From Murdochiella massiliensis (GTDB lineage: Bacteria > Bacillota > Clostridia > Tissierellales > Peptoniphilaceae): a DNA stretch of 64,000 nt. A program made the position numbers and the translations under genes. Shown piece after piece: positions 53,974 through 63,916 of the stretch (the first letter of the stretch is position 1; every line of letters starts with the position of its first letter). Under the pieces are notes generated by a model. It did not search any database, was not told where the DNA came from, and saw nothing but the letters and a program-made list of their open reading frames with translations. The stretch is from contig NZ_FIZW01000002.1 in NCBI RefSeq assembly GCF_900059565.1, positions 1,178,001 through 1,242,000 on the forward strand, in the 5' to 3' direction.

Positions 53974-54975
53974 ATGATTACTATCCCGTCCGATTATGTT
54001 CCGAAACTGGACCATTTTGAATTGCAACGTGCTATCGATTACGTCAAAAAGACCTTTCAGGCAGAGATTTCGCAGGCACTGAATCTCCAGCGCGTTTCTG
54101 CGCCGCTCTTTGTGCTGCGTGCCAGCGGCCTAAACGATAACTTAAGCGGCAAGGAACGTCCGGTTTCGTTTGATATTCCCGATGTGGGTGCCGAAGCGGA
54201 GGTTGTGCATTCCCTGGCCAAGTGGAAGCGTATGGCCCTTGGTCGCTACGGCTTCGAACCCGGTCAAGGCCTTTATACCGACATGAACGCCATTCGTCGC
54301 GATGAAACCCTGGATAATCTCCATTCCATCTATGTCGACCAATGGGATTGGGAACGCATCATTACGCCTGCCGAGCGAACGGAGAAAACCCTGCGCGAAA
54401 CCGTTCAAGCGATTGTTTCGACCATTTGCAATGTCAATCACCTGGTGCAGGCTCGATTCCCATCGCTGGACACCCAAATCCGTCGCGAAGTGACGTTCTT
54501 TACCGCCCAGGAACTGGAAGATCGCTGGCCGGACAAAACGCCGGAGGAGCGGGAAGCCGCGGCCGCGGAGAAATACAAGACGATTTTTATTCAGGGCATA
54601 GGCGGCACGTTGCGTTCGAGCAAGCCCCATGGCGACCGTGCGCCCGACTATGATGACTGGACGCTCAATGGCGATATTATTCTCTGGAATGATGTCCTCG
54701 GTTGTGCGTTCGAGCTCTCCTCCATGGGCATTCGCGTGGATGAAGCTGCGCTCACCCGCCAACTCAAAGCCGCCCATGCCGAAGAGCGCGCATCGCTACC
54801 GTTCCATCGTGCGCTGCTGCAAGGGAAATATCCCCAAACCATCGGCGGCGGCATCGGTCAATCGCGCCTTTGCATGTTATTGCTGGGGACGGCGCACATC
54901 GGCGAAATTCAGGCGAGTGTCTGGGACGAAGAAACGCAGAAAGCGTGTGAAAAAGCGGGGATTAAGCTGTTGTAA
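53974..54975 (+). CDS. asnA: Aspartate-ammonia ligase
   Basis: A 333-residue class II-tRNA-synthetase-like enzyme that makes asparagine from aspartate, ammonia and ATP. Family blocks include RVSAPLFV, GLNDNLSGKERPVSFD, KWKRMALGRYGF, YVDQWDWER and GGGIGQSRLCM. It uses free ammonia, unlike AsnB, which fits an ammonia-rich peptide fermenter and the decayed glutaminase of nadE. AAGAGG precedes the ATG; the repeat array lies upstream. Confidence 0.95.
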   Translation: MITIPSDYVPKLDHFELQRAIDYVKKTFQAEISQALNLQRVSAPLFVLRASGLNDNLSGKERPVSFDIPDVGAEAEVVHSLAKWKRMALGRYGFEPGQGLYTDMNAIRRDETLDNLHSIYVDQWDWERIITPAERTEKTLRETVQAIVSTICNVNHLVQARFPSLDTQIRREVTFFTAQELEDRWPDKTPEEREAAAAEKYKTIFIQGIGGTLRSSKPHGDRAPDYDDWTLNGDIILWNDVLGCAFELSSMGIRVDEAALTRQLKAAHAEERASLPFHRALLQGKYPQTIGGGIGQSRLCMLLLGTAHIGEIQASVWDEETQKACEKAGIKLL

Positions 54976-55050
54976 GGAGGGGGAACATAAAGTTTTGAAT
55001 AATGGGTGTTATAAGAGAAGCCTTATTTAATAGTTAAGAAGAGACAACAA

Positions 55051-55116
55051 GTGCGCCTTCCATCTGTAAGTGAAGATTCTGATGATCCTTTACCTCTTTA
55101 CAGATAGAAGACGCAC
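55051..55116 (-). terminator. Long hairpin downstream of the hsdR fragment
   Basis: 55051-55069 pairs with 55098-55116 over 19 positions. Two positions are C-A on the plus strand but G-U on the minus strand, so the structure is better as minus-strand RNA, i.e. in the transcript of the hsdR fragment. Confidence 0.5.
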
Positions 55117-55155
55117 TCGTGTTACTTGTCCCAGATTAGAATGGAGCTTGTATTT

Positions 55156-56229
55156 TTAGAATTCAGCATGATCTGTCCACAATTCGCATTGCGTCATTAC
55201 CGTTTGGACAGCGTCTTCCATGCCTTCCGGTGGATAGTGATGCTTTTTGAGTAGTCTTTTGATCATCATGCGCATTCTGGCCCGCGCAGAGTCACGCTTT
55301 TGCCAATCGATCGTTTGATTTTTACGAAGAGCTTCGGTCAGTTCTTTTGTGATAGCAATCAGCTCATCATTCTCATAAAAATCTTTAATTGCTTCCGGCC
55401 TAGTTAAAGCGTCATAAAATGCTAACTCCTCTTCTGACAGACCCATTGCCTTTCCTGCGTTACGAGCGTCTCGAATCTGTTTTGCTATCTTTAACAGCTC
55501 CTTGATTACCTGCTCGTTGATAAGCATTCCATTCAGATAGCGATTCATCACACCTTGTATGATTTCACTGAATTTTTCAGATTTAACAACATTATTATGC
55601 TTGTATATTTGCACTTGATCATCTATCAATCTTCTTAACAGCTCAACAGCAAGATTTTTTTCCTTCATTTTTGCAATTTCTTCGAGGAACTTTGGATCGA
55701 AGAGTGAAAACTCAGTTTTTGCGTCCGAGAATAAATTGATCACTCCCTCGCTGTTTATGCTGGATTTCAGTAACTCATTGATTCGGGCGTTAATCTCTGG
55801 CAGAGATAGTTTCGTACGAGCACCTTGATTCATTAGGCGTGTAACAAGCACTCGAACCGATTCAAAAAAAGCTGCCTCGACACGCAAATCACGTTCGACT
55901 AATGAAGAACAAAGCGATAGTGCTTGTGTTAGCAAAAGTGCCTCTTTCAGAAAGTCCTCTCGTTTTCTTTCTTTCTGGATGTCTATGATAAAGTTGACCC
56001 CTCCGGTTATTGCTTTAGAACGCTCGAGGTCACTACCATGAGTAAATTTTGAATAATCAAAGCCATGGAATAAGTCACGACAAATGGAAAGCTTTTCAAG
56101 AAACTTAGGGTAAGCCACCTTTGCTATATCAGTTTCGCCGTAGTTCTTTTTATCGCGTAAGGTGTAATCGTTCATTGCTTGCTTTAACGCTGAGGCAATT
56201 CCTACATAGTCAACAATGAGACCGCCCTC
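55156..56229 (-). pseudogene. hsdR: Type I restriction HsdR, C-terminal fragment
   Basis: About 355 residues of the roughly 1000-residue HsdR subunit: the C-terminal helical region (DUF3387 type). Recognisable text begins with GGLIVDYVGIASALKQAM, read without a stop from about 56229, and runs to a normal end (ALLKKHHYPPEGMEDAV-like, QCELWTDHAEF). The endonuclease and helicase motor domains are missing, so no restriction activity is possible. A frame beginning at the ATG at 56175 could still give a 339-residue protein. The break is exactly where the oppositely oriented hsdS fragment begins. Confidence 0.82.
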
Positions 56230-56399
56230 TTGGAGAAGATGGCACTGTTATCGATAGTAAAGGTTATCCAATTTTGCAATATGTGGAGGGAAAATTCTGG
56301 GTGAATAATCACGCTCATATCATAACAGGAAAAAACAATTTTTCTGTTGAGCTGCTTTATTTGCTTTTGGCGCTTTTGCAGGTGCGGCATCGGAAATAA
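56229..56399 (+). pseudogene. hsdS: Type I restriction HsdS fragment
   Basis: About 55 residues of a target-recognition domain: LGEDGTVID, YPILQYVEGKFWVNNHAHII and GKNNFSVELLYLLL match HsdS proteins closely. There is no start codon, and the frame changes to unrelated residues and a stop at 56397-56399. Too short to fold as a specificity subunit. Confidence 0.75.
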
Positions 56400-56593
56400 G
56401 CGAATTGCTTCTTTCCGCTTGGATAAGTTCGTGTCGTTGAAGAATAGGTCAGAATATGGCCACATTCTGCGCAGATGGGCAAACTCGATGCGTCGATTCT
56501 GACACAGGTGGAAAAACCGAAAAGCGATTTTCTGGTGACCTATGAACCGGTGCCGGAAGACTTGGGATGCTGAAAACTTGAAAGGATATGGTT

Positions 56594-56968
56594 ATGCTCA
56601 AAAGCAGCGGAGCTACCGCGAAGAAGATCAATGAAACCGAAGACGCCATCATTTATGAATAAGGTGGGTATGATTTGGATGAGGCACGAATCGAAAAACC
56701 GGATCAACACTGTGAAGGCACCATCACTATTAATAAAAGCTCCCTCGATGAATTGAATCAGGGAGCTACCTCTTCTATCTCAGAGAGCCGGTTGGAGAAA
56801 ATACCGCAGTTGCTTTCCTCTGGTGCCATCGATATTTTCACAAACGGAAAACACAAAGACCCACAGGATGGAAACCTCAATCCTGTGGCAAGTTGGATTC
56901 TTGCCGGCTTGTTCTTCCATCTGGATGAAAATGGCAAGCTGACGGATTCCATTACTTTAATCTCTTAA
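56594..56968 (+). pseudogene. Small unknown gene broken by a stop codon
   Basis: ATG 56594 (AAAGGA 8 bases upstream) reads 22 residues (MLKSSGATAKK start), meets TAA at 56660-56662, and continues in the same frame for about 100 residues (GGYDLDEARIEK to LTDSITLIS). The phase is kept, so a single nonsense change in a roughly 125-residue gene is the simplest reading; a separate 97-residue gene from TTG 56675 is possible. Function unknown. Between it and the hsdS fragment are only short remnants, one coding MGKLDASILTQVEKPKSDF. Confidence 0.45.
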
Positions 56969-57064
56969 GCAATATCGGCTTAGAAAAAGAAACAAAATTC
57001 AGATGAACTACCGGTTATCTGTGAACTGGTATCTAAGATCGAAAAAATAAATTCGGAGGTGAAA

Positions 57065-58261
57065 ATGGGAAATTTTATTGAACAAATACTCGAGAACCAG
57101 GAAAGAGAATCTGAACGCCTTGAATTCAAGGATTACCGCTTTGAACAGGGGAAATTTAACAGTCTTGGCCAAAAAGAATCTGATAAATTCCTAAAAGAAA
57201 TTTGTGCCTTCGCGAATACCTATGGTGGCACCATCGTATTAGGCATTGGAGAAGATGAGAATCATAATCCAGACAAATTAGTGGATACTGGCGTCACTCC
57301 CGAACTGTTTGAGGAATGGGAAAAAGCCTTGCGCAATAAAATAGCCACACAGACCATCCCTGTGCTTTACGGTATCAAAGCAGAGCACATGATAGTACAG
57401 GAGAAGAATTGCATCCTCATTACAGTGCCAAGGAGCGTGCTAAAACCGCATGCTTTCAACTCCGGAAGCCGTGATGAAATCTATATGCGTAATGGCAACA
57501 CTTCCTCTCCTATGCGCTATAACGATTTAAAGCATTCATTTCTGGAACTTGATCACATAATGCAAAAGATTCAAGAATATAGAGATGAACGCCTATCTTT
57601 CCTGCTCAATGGCAATCTCGATGAAGCTTTAATACAAAGGCCATTTTTACTTTTGCACATCTTGCCTGAACAGTCTTTAGATATGAGCACTACGATCGAG
57701 CTATCTCATATATTGAATAACCGGGCATTCCACCCAATATGCTCACAACACTACAGCCTATATTCATACAATTCTGACGGTCTCATCATGGTTAAATTAG
57801 GCAGTGGGCAATCAGGTTTAAGTTCTTATATTCAAGTTTCGTTAAATGGCTTTTTAGAGTCATTAACCTTAAGACTTTGGGATGATGAAGAACATTATTT
57901 ACCGCGGTGGGATGATGTTGAAGATACTGTAGTGAAAGATATCTATACGCTTTGTCGCGAATTGAATGTTTTGGGATTAGGTGATGTATACCATATCGGC
58001 ATGTCTCTCGTTAATGCAAAAGGCAAATCATTACCTTCGCGTGGTTATTACAACGAGGATGCCTTTCCCATTAACAATAATCTAATAAAAACGCCCTTCG
58101 TTCGATTCGATATCAATAAAGATTTTGCAACATCGATTCTGCCAATAGTCACTAAACTTGCCCAGACAATGGGACTAGCTCACTCAACATTATATGAGCA
58201 GAGTGGGAAGCCCAGTGAAACGAAGTTTTCATTTTTAACACGGGCAGACAAAAATCAATGA
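57065..58261 (+). CDS. AlbA_2 / Schlafen-like ATP-binding domain protein
   Basis: A 398-residue protein with an N-terminal AlbA_2 (divergent AAA_4, Schlafen-like) domain: ESERLEFKDYRF (about 13-24) and ANTYGGTIVLGIGEDE (about 47-62), then RNGNTSSPM. The C-terminal 230 residues are mixed alpha/beta with no known motif. ATG 57065 follows GGAGGTG. Related domains occur in transcription regulators, in Schlafen-type tRNA nucleases and in phage-defence proteins. The frame is intact, while nearly everything around it is broken. Confidence 0.78.
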   Translation: MGNFIEQILENQERESERLEFKDYRFEQGKFNSLGQKESDKFLKEICAFANTYGGTIVLGIGEDENHNPDKLVDTGVTPELFEEWEKALRNKIATQTIPVLYGIKAEHMIVQEKNCILITVPRSVLKPHAFNSGSRDEIYMRNGNTSSPMRYNDLKHSFLELDHIMQKIQEYRDERLSFLLNGNLDEALIQRPFLLLHILPEQSLDMSTTIELSHILNNRAFHPICSQHYSLYSYNSDGLIMVKLGSGQSGLSSYIQVSLNGFLESLTLRLWDDEEHYLPRWDDVEDTVVKDIYTLCRELNVLGLGDVYHIGMSLVNAKGKSLPSRGYYNEDAFPINNNLIKTPFVRFDINKDFATSILPIVTKLAQTMGLAHSTLYEQSGKPSETKFSFLTRADKNQ

Positions 58262-58337
58262 GCGAGGTAAAATCAGAACACCAATTACACACCTTGCTTA
58301 ACGCTAACGCGCAAAAAAAACTTTTGTAGCAAGCACA

Positions 58338-58357
58338 GTCAGTGTCCGGACACTGAC
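58338..58357. repeat. 20-bp perfect palindrome
   Basis: GTCAGTGTCCGGACACTGAC reads the same on both strands. It lies in the mobC leader; a relaxosome or repressor site is possible. Confidence 0.7.
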
Positions 58358-58360
58358 GAC

Positions 58361-58410
58361 AAATTGATGAAGCAGCCTCCTTGGAGTTCTGCTTCTTTTT
58401 TTATCAATTT
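58361..58410 (+). terminator. Terminator before mobC
   Basis: GAAGCAG (58369-58375) pairs with CTGCTTC (58389-58395), then seven T. AAATTGAT (58361-58368) also pairs with ATCAATTT (58403-58410), so the T run would be bulged in a longer stem. Confidence 0.75.
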
Positions 58411-58418
58411 GAATCTTG

Positions 58419-58434
58419 TTAGGGCGAGCCCTAA
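58419..58434. other. Candidate origin of transfer
   Basis: TTAGGGC-GA-GCCCTAA inverted repeat 34 bases before mobC. oriT sites of mobilizable elements are commonly short inverted repeats at this place. Assigned by position only. Confidence 0.35.
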
Positions 58435-58467
58435 GAACCCGAAAAATACTGCACGGAGGAAATAACC

Positions 58468-58856
58468 ATGGTGAATCGATTAAGAAATGAACGCATTGAA
58501 ATCAAGTTGACGAAGGAAGAAAAGAATCTGTTTTGGCAAAAGATGAAGCTTGCAAGGTTCCGCAATATGGGCCTATTCATCCGCAAGTGCGTACTGGAAA
58601 AAGAAATCCAGTTGGTCGATCTGGAACCATTCCGTAAGCTGGAAGGACGGCTTGCCAATATTGCCAGCAACGTCAATCAGGTCGCCAAAAAAGCCAACGC
58701 CACCGATGAGATTGACCTAAAGACATCCGCAAAATGCAGGAACAAATTGATGATATGGACAAAGAAATCCTTCAGATTCATGCCCTTTTACTAAATCGAA
58801 CGACCTCAAAACAGGAGAAGACAACCGATGGCCATCACGAAAATCCATCCCATTAA
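58468..58856 (+). pseudogene. mobC: Mobilization protein MobC, frameshifted
   Basis: Relaxosome accessory protein that helps the relaxase open oriT. Residues 1-85 follow the family (KEEKNLFWQKMKLARFRNMG, LANIASNVNQVAKKAN). At about 58720 one A is missing from CTAAAAGAC; the other frame then continues with KMQEQIDDMDKEILQIHALL to a stop at 58854-58856, overlapping the relaxase start as usual. As it stands the product is 108 residues with a wrong tail. ACGGAGGAAATAACC precedes the ATG. Confidence 0.82.
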
Positions 58857-60158
58857 AGTGACGCTGAACTACACGATTGACTACATCACCGATGCGCACA
58901 AAACCGATGAGAAGGTGCTGATTGATGCGTTTGATTGTCTGCCTTCCAGCGCAGCCGTGCAGTTTTTGCGCACCAGAGAGGATGGGCATGCGCGTGGAAA
59001 TGTGCTTGCTCGTCACTTGATCCAGTTCTTCCTTCCCGGCGAAACAACGCCAGAACAAGCTCACGAAATCGGCCTTGCACTCTGCGAAAAGGTGCTCAAA
59101 GGTGAATACGAATATGTACTGGCCACGCACGTGGATAAAGGCCATATTCATAACCATATCATCTTCAATAATGTCAACGAAGAGACCGGAAAGTGCTATC
59201 AGTCCAACAAGCGGAGTTATCACTGGATTCCCACGATCAGCGACAATCTCTGCAAAGAAAACCACCTCTCCATGATCGATGAATATTACGAAGCCTGTCG
59301 CCGGAAATATAAGACCAACGGTAAAAGTTGGTTTGAACAGGAACAGGCCAAACAGGGCAAGTCCTGGAAAAGCCGTCTGCAATTTGACATCGACCGGACG
59401 ATCAAAGCGTCCAAAAGCTGGGAGGATTTTCTCTCCCGGATGGAGAAACAGGGATATGAAATAAAGCAGGGCAAGCACATCGCCTTCCGCCATAAGGATA
59501 AAGAACGCTTTACCCGTTCTAAGACGATTGGCGAAGATTATACGGAAGAGCGGCTGAGAGAATGCCTTGAAGAAGCACTTGCCCGGCCAACCTTTGCCGT
59601 CAAGAAACCGATTGGAAAAATCATCGATGCAAGCAAAAACGCGAAGGCAAAAAACAGTTCTGCTTATGCCAACTGGATCACGAAACACAATCTCAAAACA
59701 ACAGCAGAATCCATCGTGGCTCTACGTAATCTAGGCATTCAGTCCATCACGCAGTTAGACGCTTTACTCACGCAATCCGCCGATGAGCGCCAGTCCCTCT
59801 AGGATGAAATCCGGGAACTTGAGACGCAGATGGATGTACTCTCGCAAGATATGGAAAATGCGCACACCGTGCACGCCTACCGTGAGCCCTACAAGTACCA
59901 CAAGGCGCATCCGGAAGACAAGGCTTTCGCTGAGGAATATCGCAGTGAACTGGCCGTCTACAAGATGGCCGCCATGGCGATTTTAAAGCGCCATTCCGGC
60001 CTTCCGGATAGCAAAGGGCTTCTCAAACAGCTGGACGATCTGGCACAAAAAAGAACGCACAGATGTCCCGGTACGAGGACAACAAGGCGCAATTTGAGGA
60101 ACTGATTCAATAGCGCCGGAACTATGAGCAGGGCATTGAAAAGAAGATGGAGAGGTGA
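58828..60158 (+). pseudogene. MOBP-type relaxase, broken by two stops and a frameshift
   Basis: A relaxase that would nick oriT and pilot DNA in transfer. The N-terminal domain is present: catalytic Tyr region TLNYTIDYITDAHKTDE and the metal-binding HIHNH triad in HVDKGHIHNHIIFN (about 110). The frame stops at TAG 59800-59802 after 324 residues but continues in phase (DEIRELETQMDVL) to about 60046, where one A is missing from a six-A run; in the new frame it goes on to a second TAG at 60111-60113 and ends at TGA 60156-60158. Both TAG codons could come from CAG. The 324-residue part might still nick. Confidence 0.82.
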
Positions 60159-60169
60159 GAAAACTATTG

Positions 60170-63100
60170 TTATTCCTCCTCTTTTAGTAACGCTTGAAAG
60201 GCTTTAGGTTTAAAGTTTAAGTACTCGCGGTCTTCGTTCTTAGAAATTGAAACTATATTAACTTTCTCCAAGGAACACGCAATATTTAACTGATCAGCGT
60301 CTTGAATTTTCGGCTTCTTATTATCAAAAACATTGGCCAGACTTCTTACCTTATCAATTCTCTCAATTCTAGTCCGTATTTTATGAGGTTCATAAGCCTT
60401 TGTGATAATATGCTCCAGAACATCTATTTTCCTCGCTTCATTTAGTGCACTTGCAGAGAGTAAATCATCAATATATTTGCTAGTCCACAGGTGTCCTTTT
60501 GTTTGCTCGAAAAAAGTATCATTGGCAAGGAGACTCAAAAACTCTGGCCATAGATCTAGTGAGGATGCTGTTTCAATAATAAGCGGTATATCTTTCTCAC
60601 AGAAGGCGTCGCTGAGTATATATCTTCGCATGAATGGCGTGGCGTTAGGTATTTTGAACAGAGATATCTTCATCCCTGTCTGCTGTAATAAAACAGTCAG
60701 ATTATTGTCACTCAAGCTTCGGTTGTCAATAAGTAGCGTTATTTGACTTTGTGTCAGAATTTGTATGAGATTATTGTTTTGTAAGAACGCGAGGAAATTA
60801 TCTTTCTGACAATCCACATATGATAGGAAAAGGCCATTATCTTCATGCTTCATAATAGTATTGAAGTTTTGTAGCGTTAGCTTCAATTTATTATTTTGAA
60901 TCAAAGTGAGAACCCGATTTATCGGCATCTCAGAACTCAAAAGTTCAATACTGGTGTTGGATTGTTGTAGGGCATCATTAAAGGAATTCTCGACGATAGT
61001 TGGCCTATTAAGCAATTTGTTTGCCAACCCTGTCGGCAATTCCATATGATTGTTGTCAATATAAAATTGATTAAGCATATTTTCCATGGCCGGAGTGTAA
61101 TTGTATTTTTCCCAATACGTCAGGATGTTTTCCGGTGTAATAAGAACCAACTTTTGCTGAATCATTAGATCCCACAATGAGGCATCAATGATGTTTTTTA
61201 GTTGAATTACAGTTGCCTTTACGCAAGCAATCAGTTCATGTTTTAGTTTCTCTGCAAGGATGCTATTCAGCATCTCCTGCATGGGTTTATCGGAAAGCTC
61301 GGCCTTTGTTTTATAGTTTTGAATATCATCAATATATGCCTGAATCAGAGAATCCGGAGAAGAAAGAACTTCTGCACGATATAGCTCATATAAAGGATTA
61401 TCTAGTAATTCATTTAAGAACATCACCCTGATTTCATGCTTTTCCAATTGTCGGATAATGCTCATAAGGTGTGCTAAATTACGATAATTCATTACAACCA
61501 AGGCTTTTTGAGCAAGGGTTTCCGCGATCTTCTTTTTGATATCAAGACCGTCGATATCAATGAAGCGGAGGCCTTCTTTTTCTAATCCATCTAAGAATTT
61601 GGCTGTTATGTCCAATCCTTCCGTTGTAAGTATGTCACTATTTGATTCAATAAATGCAGTTAGCTCAGGTACATTATTTTTTATCAATTCCGGATGTTCA
61701 TAGAGAATTATGCAGATGCGATAATTAAGCAATGTATTTTTATGCTCAGTTGAAATGATGGCCAAAATTGTGTCAATAAAAACGGGAAACAAGCAGAGAA
61801 TAAGCTTGGTTAATGAGGATGGGTCTAAAGCAGATAGGTATGACAGAATATCTGTTTCGTTCTTATTCTTGAGTGCCGTGTTAATGATTTTGGACAGTGC
61901 ATCACCCTTGTTATTACCACGCAGAAAATCAATTAGCTCGTGATTAAATGTTTCCGAACGAAAATAATCGTTTGGTTTTAATCTTTCCGCGACAAGCGCC
62001 GGATTGTCCAAATGGAAATGTGCGTCAAGTGAAGCCCTCTCGAGTAAGGATCTTAAGAAAATGGAATCATTCGAGCCAAGAGAATTCTTATAAAAAACGC
62101 CCTTATAATCCGGATAAGCTTCATCAATGAGCCCTTCTAGAAGCAAAAAACGTATGAGATTAAAATAATGATCACTTATAATTGGCTCTTCACCGCCATT
62201 AGTAATATTCACAGCTTGCGTTGTGAAAAATTCTTCCAGTTTCCCAATTGATTTTATCCTTAACAATTCAGAAAGATACATATTCGCGACCTGTGATTTT
62301 TGAACTTCAAGAGAATTGATTTCTTCTTGCAGGTTTTCAACTTGATCCAGAATTGGTCTAGAGTCATGTCTTTCCCAGCGAATTTTGAATTTTTCATCTT
62401 TCTGGGATAAGTAATCAATGAACTGATTGAAGTCACAGGAATACCCTCTGTCATTCAGCATAACAGAGGCATGTTGTGTAGGCGCTTTTATCCAATCACT
62501 AAGAATCTCTGATACTGTATTACCACTAGTTGTAAATTGCGGCTGTATTTGGAAATGCAAAGGCAAATACATACAAATAAGTTGAGCTTCATTGCGTGGG
62601 ATTGACTCTTTCTTGTTTGTTTGACGCAACTGCAGTTCCTTGATGGCGTTTTCAATCTCTTCGACCTGTTTAGCACGTTCGTTTTGTATCTTAGAAAACA
62701 GAGAATATATATATCCGGTATCCTGCTGTAGACGACTGAACTCCTTAGGGAAAACATTTTTTAGGACTACAAGCGCCAGTAACTTATCGGGTTTCAGTCT
62801 TCTTCCTTTTAGATCAATTACTTGTCGGTAGATCTCGTATTCGTTTCGTATGCTCAATAGTAAGCGCATATCGTCAATGTATAACGATAAGGCTTCTAAC
62901 GTCTCTCTTGATGGCAGAGATGCAGTTTCCGTTTCATCGTTCTGAAAAAGTTCTAGCATCTTCCCTTTGGAATTATGCGAATCAATAGCTGGAATAATAG
63001 GAAGAATAAAGTCGAAAAACTTTGTTCTGTCTTTCGATTCCAAAAGGTCGTCTCGAAGCATATAAACGAAGCGAATAGGTTTTCCATTTGTTGCCTTGAC

Positions 63101-63916
63101 CTGTGCATTGACAAGGTAATTTAACTCTCTCAATTTAACGAATAAATTGACATCCCTGAAACGGTCTAAATCCTCAAAAACGATGGTTTGTACTTGTCCG
63201 GCAATAATCAGATAAACAAGCTCTTGCATGTTATTATTTAACACATCATCTTTTTCAGGAGCACCGATTTCGGCTTCTAAACCCTTGAAATTGATTTTTC
63301 CATGCTGGAATGGTAATTGTTTCATCAGTCGAATAGAAAAAAACACTAATGGAAGCAGCATAAGTATTGCTGATATAACTCGATAAAATAACACCCAATG
63401 GGTTGTAGAGAAAGCGATTGGGAATGACGCAAATACGTCCTTTGCAAAATACAATAACATACCGCCAATTGCAAATGCTAATACCATTAGTGCGAGCAAG
63501 AGTTTTTCACAATGCGCTTCCGGCATTTTTACAGCATATTTGCTACGGGATATTTTCTTCGGGTCAAGCTGAAATAACAGCTGGTTGATAATTTGCTTTT
63601 CGATCGCTGCTTGGTTCTGATCTTGAGACGCGATTTGTGTGCTTTCTTCCTGTTCAAATGCAGCAAGGGATATGGTAACTGTATTACCGACATTGGACTT
63701 TCGCTCAATGGCCACACTGGAGTCATCTTGAAGATATGTTTTCCAAAAACTGCTTTTCCCAGCGCCATAGATTCCAGTTATTGCTATGTTATGGATCTTT
63801 GAATTCTGAAACGCTTGATCCATAGCTGTAGCATATGACTGAAATTTTTCGTCACGCTCAACTACGCCGGGAAGTAAGGCCATGTATTTAAACTCTTTAT
63901 AATTAGTCTCAGTCAT
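60170..63916 (-). CDS. YobI-like P-loop NTPase, large membrane protein
   Basis: A 1248-residue protein resembling the YobI-type / KAP P-loop NTPases. Walker A is GIYGAGKSS (48-56); two membrane helices lie inside the NTPase at about 138-157 and 173-196; Walker B is TIVFEDLDRF (244-253), followed by RFVYMLRDDL. From about 400 to the end there is only long helical, repeat-like sequence, as in STAND or KAP sensors. The frame is intact but AT-rich. It sits in a cluster of restriction and mobile-element remnants, so a phage-defence or toxin-related role is a reasonable guess. The start overlaps the upstream gene. Confidence 0.8.
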   Translation of the reverse strand: MTETNYKEFKYMALLPGVVERDEKFQSYATAMDQAFQNSKIHNIAITGIYGAGKSSFWKTYLQDDSSVAIERKSNVGNTVTISLAAFEQEESTQIASQDQNQAAIEKQIINQLLFQLDPKKISRSKYAVKMPEAHCEKLLLALMVLAFAIGGMLLYFAKDVFASFPIAFSTTHWVLFYRVISAILMLLPLVFFSIRLMKQLPFQHGKINFKGLEAEIGAPEKDDVLNNNMQELVYLIIAGQVQTIVFEDLDRFRDVNLFVKLRELNYLVNAQVKATNGKPIRFVYMLRDDLLESKDRTKFFDFILPIIPAIDSHNSKGKMLELFQNDETETASLPSRETLEALSLYIDDMRLLLSIRNEYEIYRQVIDLKGRRLKPDKLLALVVLKNVFPKEFSRLQQDTGYIYSLFSKIQNERAKQVEEIENAIKELQLRQTNKKESIPRNEAQLICMYLPLHFQIQPQFTTSGNTVSEILSDWIKAPTQHASVMLNDRGYSCDFNQFIDYLSQKDEKFKIRWERHDSRPILDQVENLQEEINSLEVQKSQVANMYLSELLRIKSIGKLEEFFTTQAVNITNGGEEPIISDHYFNLIRFLLLEGLIDEAYPDYKGVFYKNSLGSNDSIFLRSLLERASLDAHFHLDNPALVAERLKPNDYFRSETFNHELIDFLRGNNKGDALSKIINTALKNKNETDILSYLSALDPSSLTKLILCLFPVFIDTILAIISTEHKNTLLNYRICIILYEHPELIKNNVPELTAFIESNSDILTTEGLDITAKFLDGLEKEGLRFIDIDGLDIKKKIAETLAQKALVVMNYRNLAHLMSIIRQLEKHEIRVMFLNELLDNPLYELYRAEVLSSPDSLIQAYIDDIQNYKTKAELSDKPMQEMLNSILAEKLKHELIACVKATVIQLKNIIDASLWDLMIQQKLVLITPENILTYWEKYNYTPAMENMLNQFYIDNNHMELPTGLANKLLNRPTIVENSFNDALQQSNTSIELLSSEMPINRVLTLIQNNKLKLTLQNFNTIMKHEDNGLFLSYVDCQKDNFLAFLQNNNLIQILTQSQITLLIDNRSLSDNNLTVLLQQTGMKISLFKIPNATPFMRRYILSDAFCEKDIPLIIETASSLDLWPEFLSLLANDTFFEQTKGHLWTSKYIDDLLSASALNEARKIDVLEHIITKAYEPHKIRTRIERIDKVRSLANVFDNKKPKIQDADQLNIACSLEKVNIVSISKNEDREYLNFKPKAFQALLKEEE

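Noticed and set aside
56202..56465. An 87-codon minus-strand frame over the hsdS fragment.
   Set aside because: Most of it is the antisense of recognisable HsdS text and it has no ribosome binding site.
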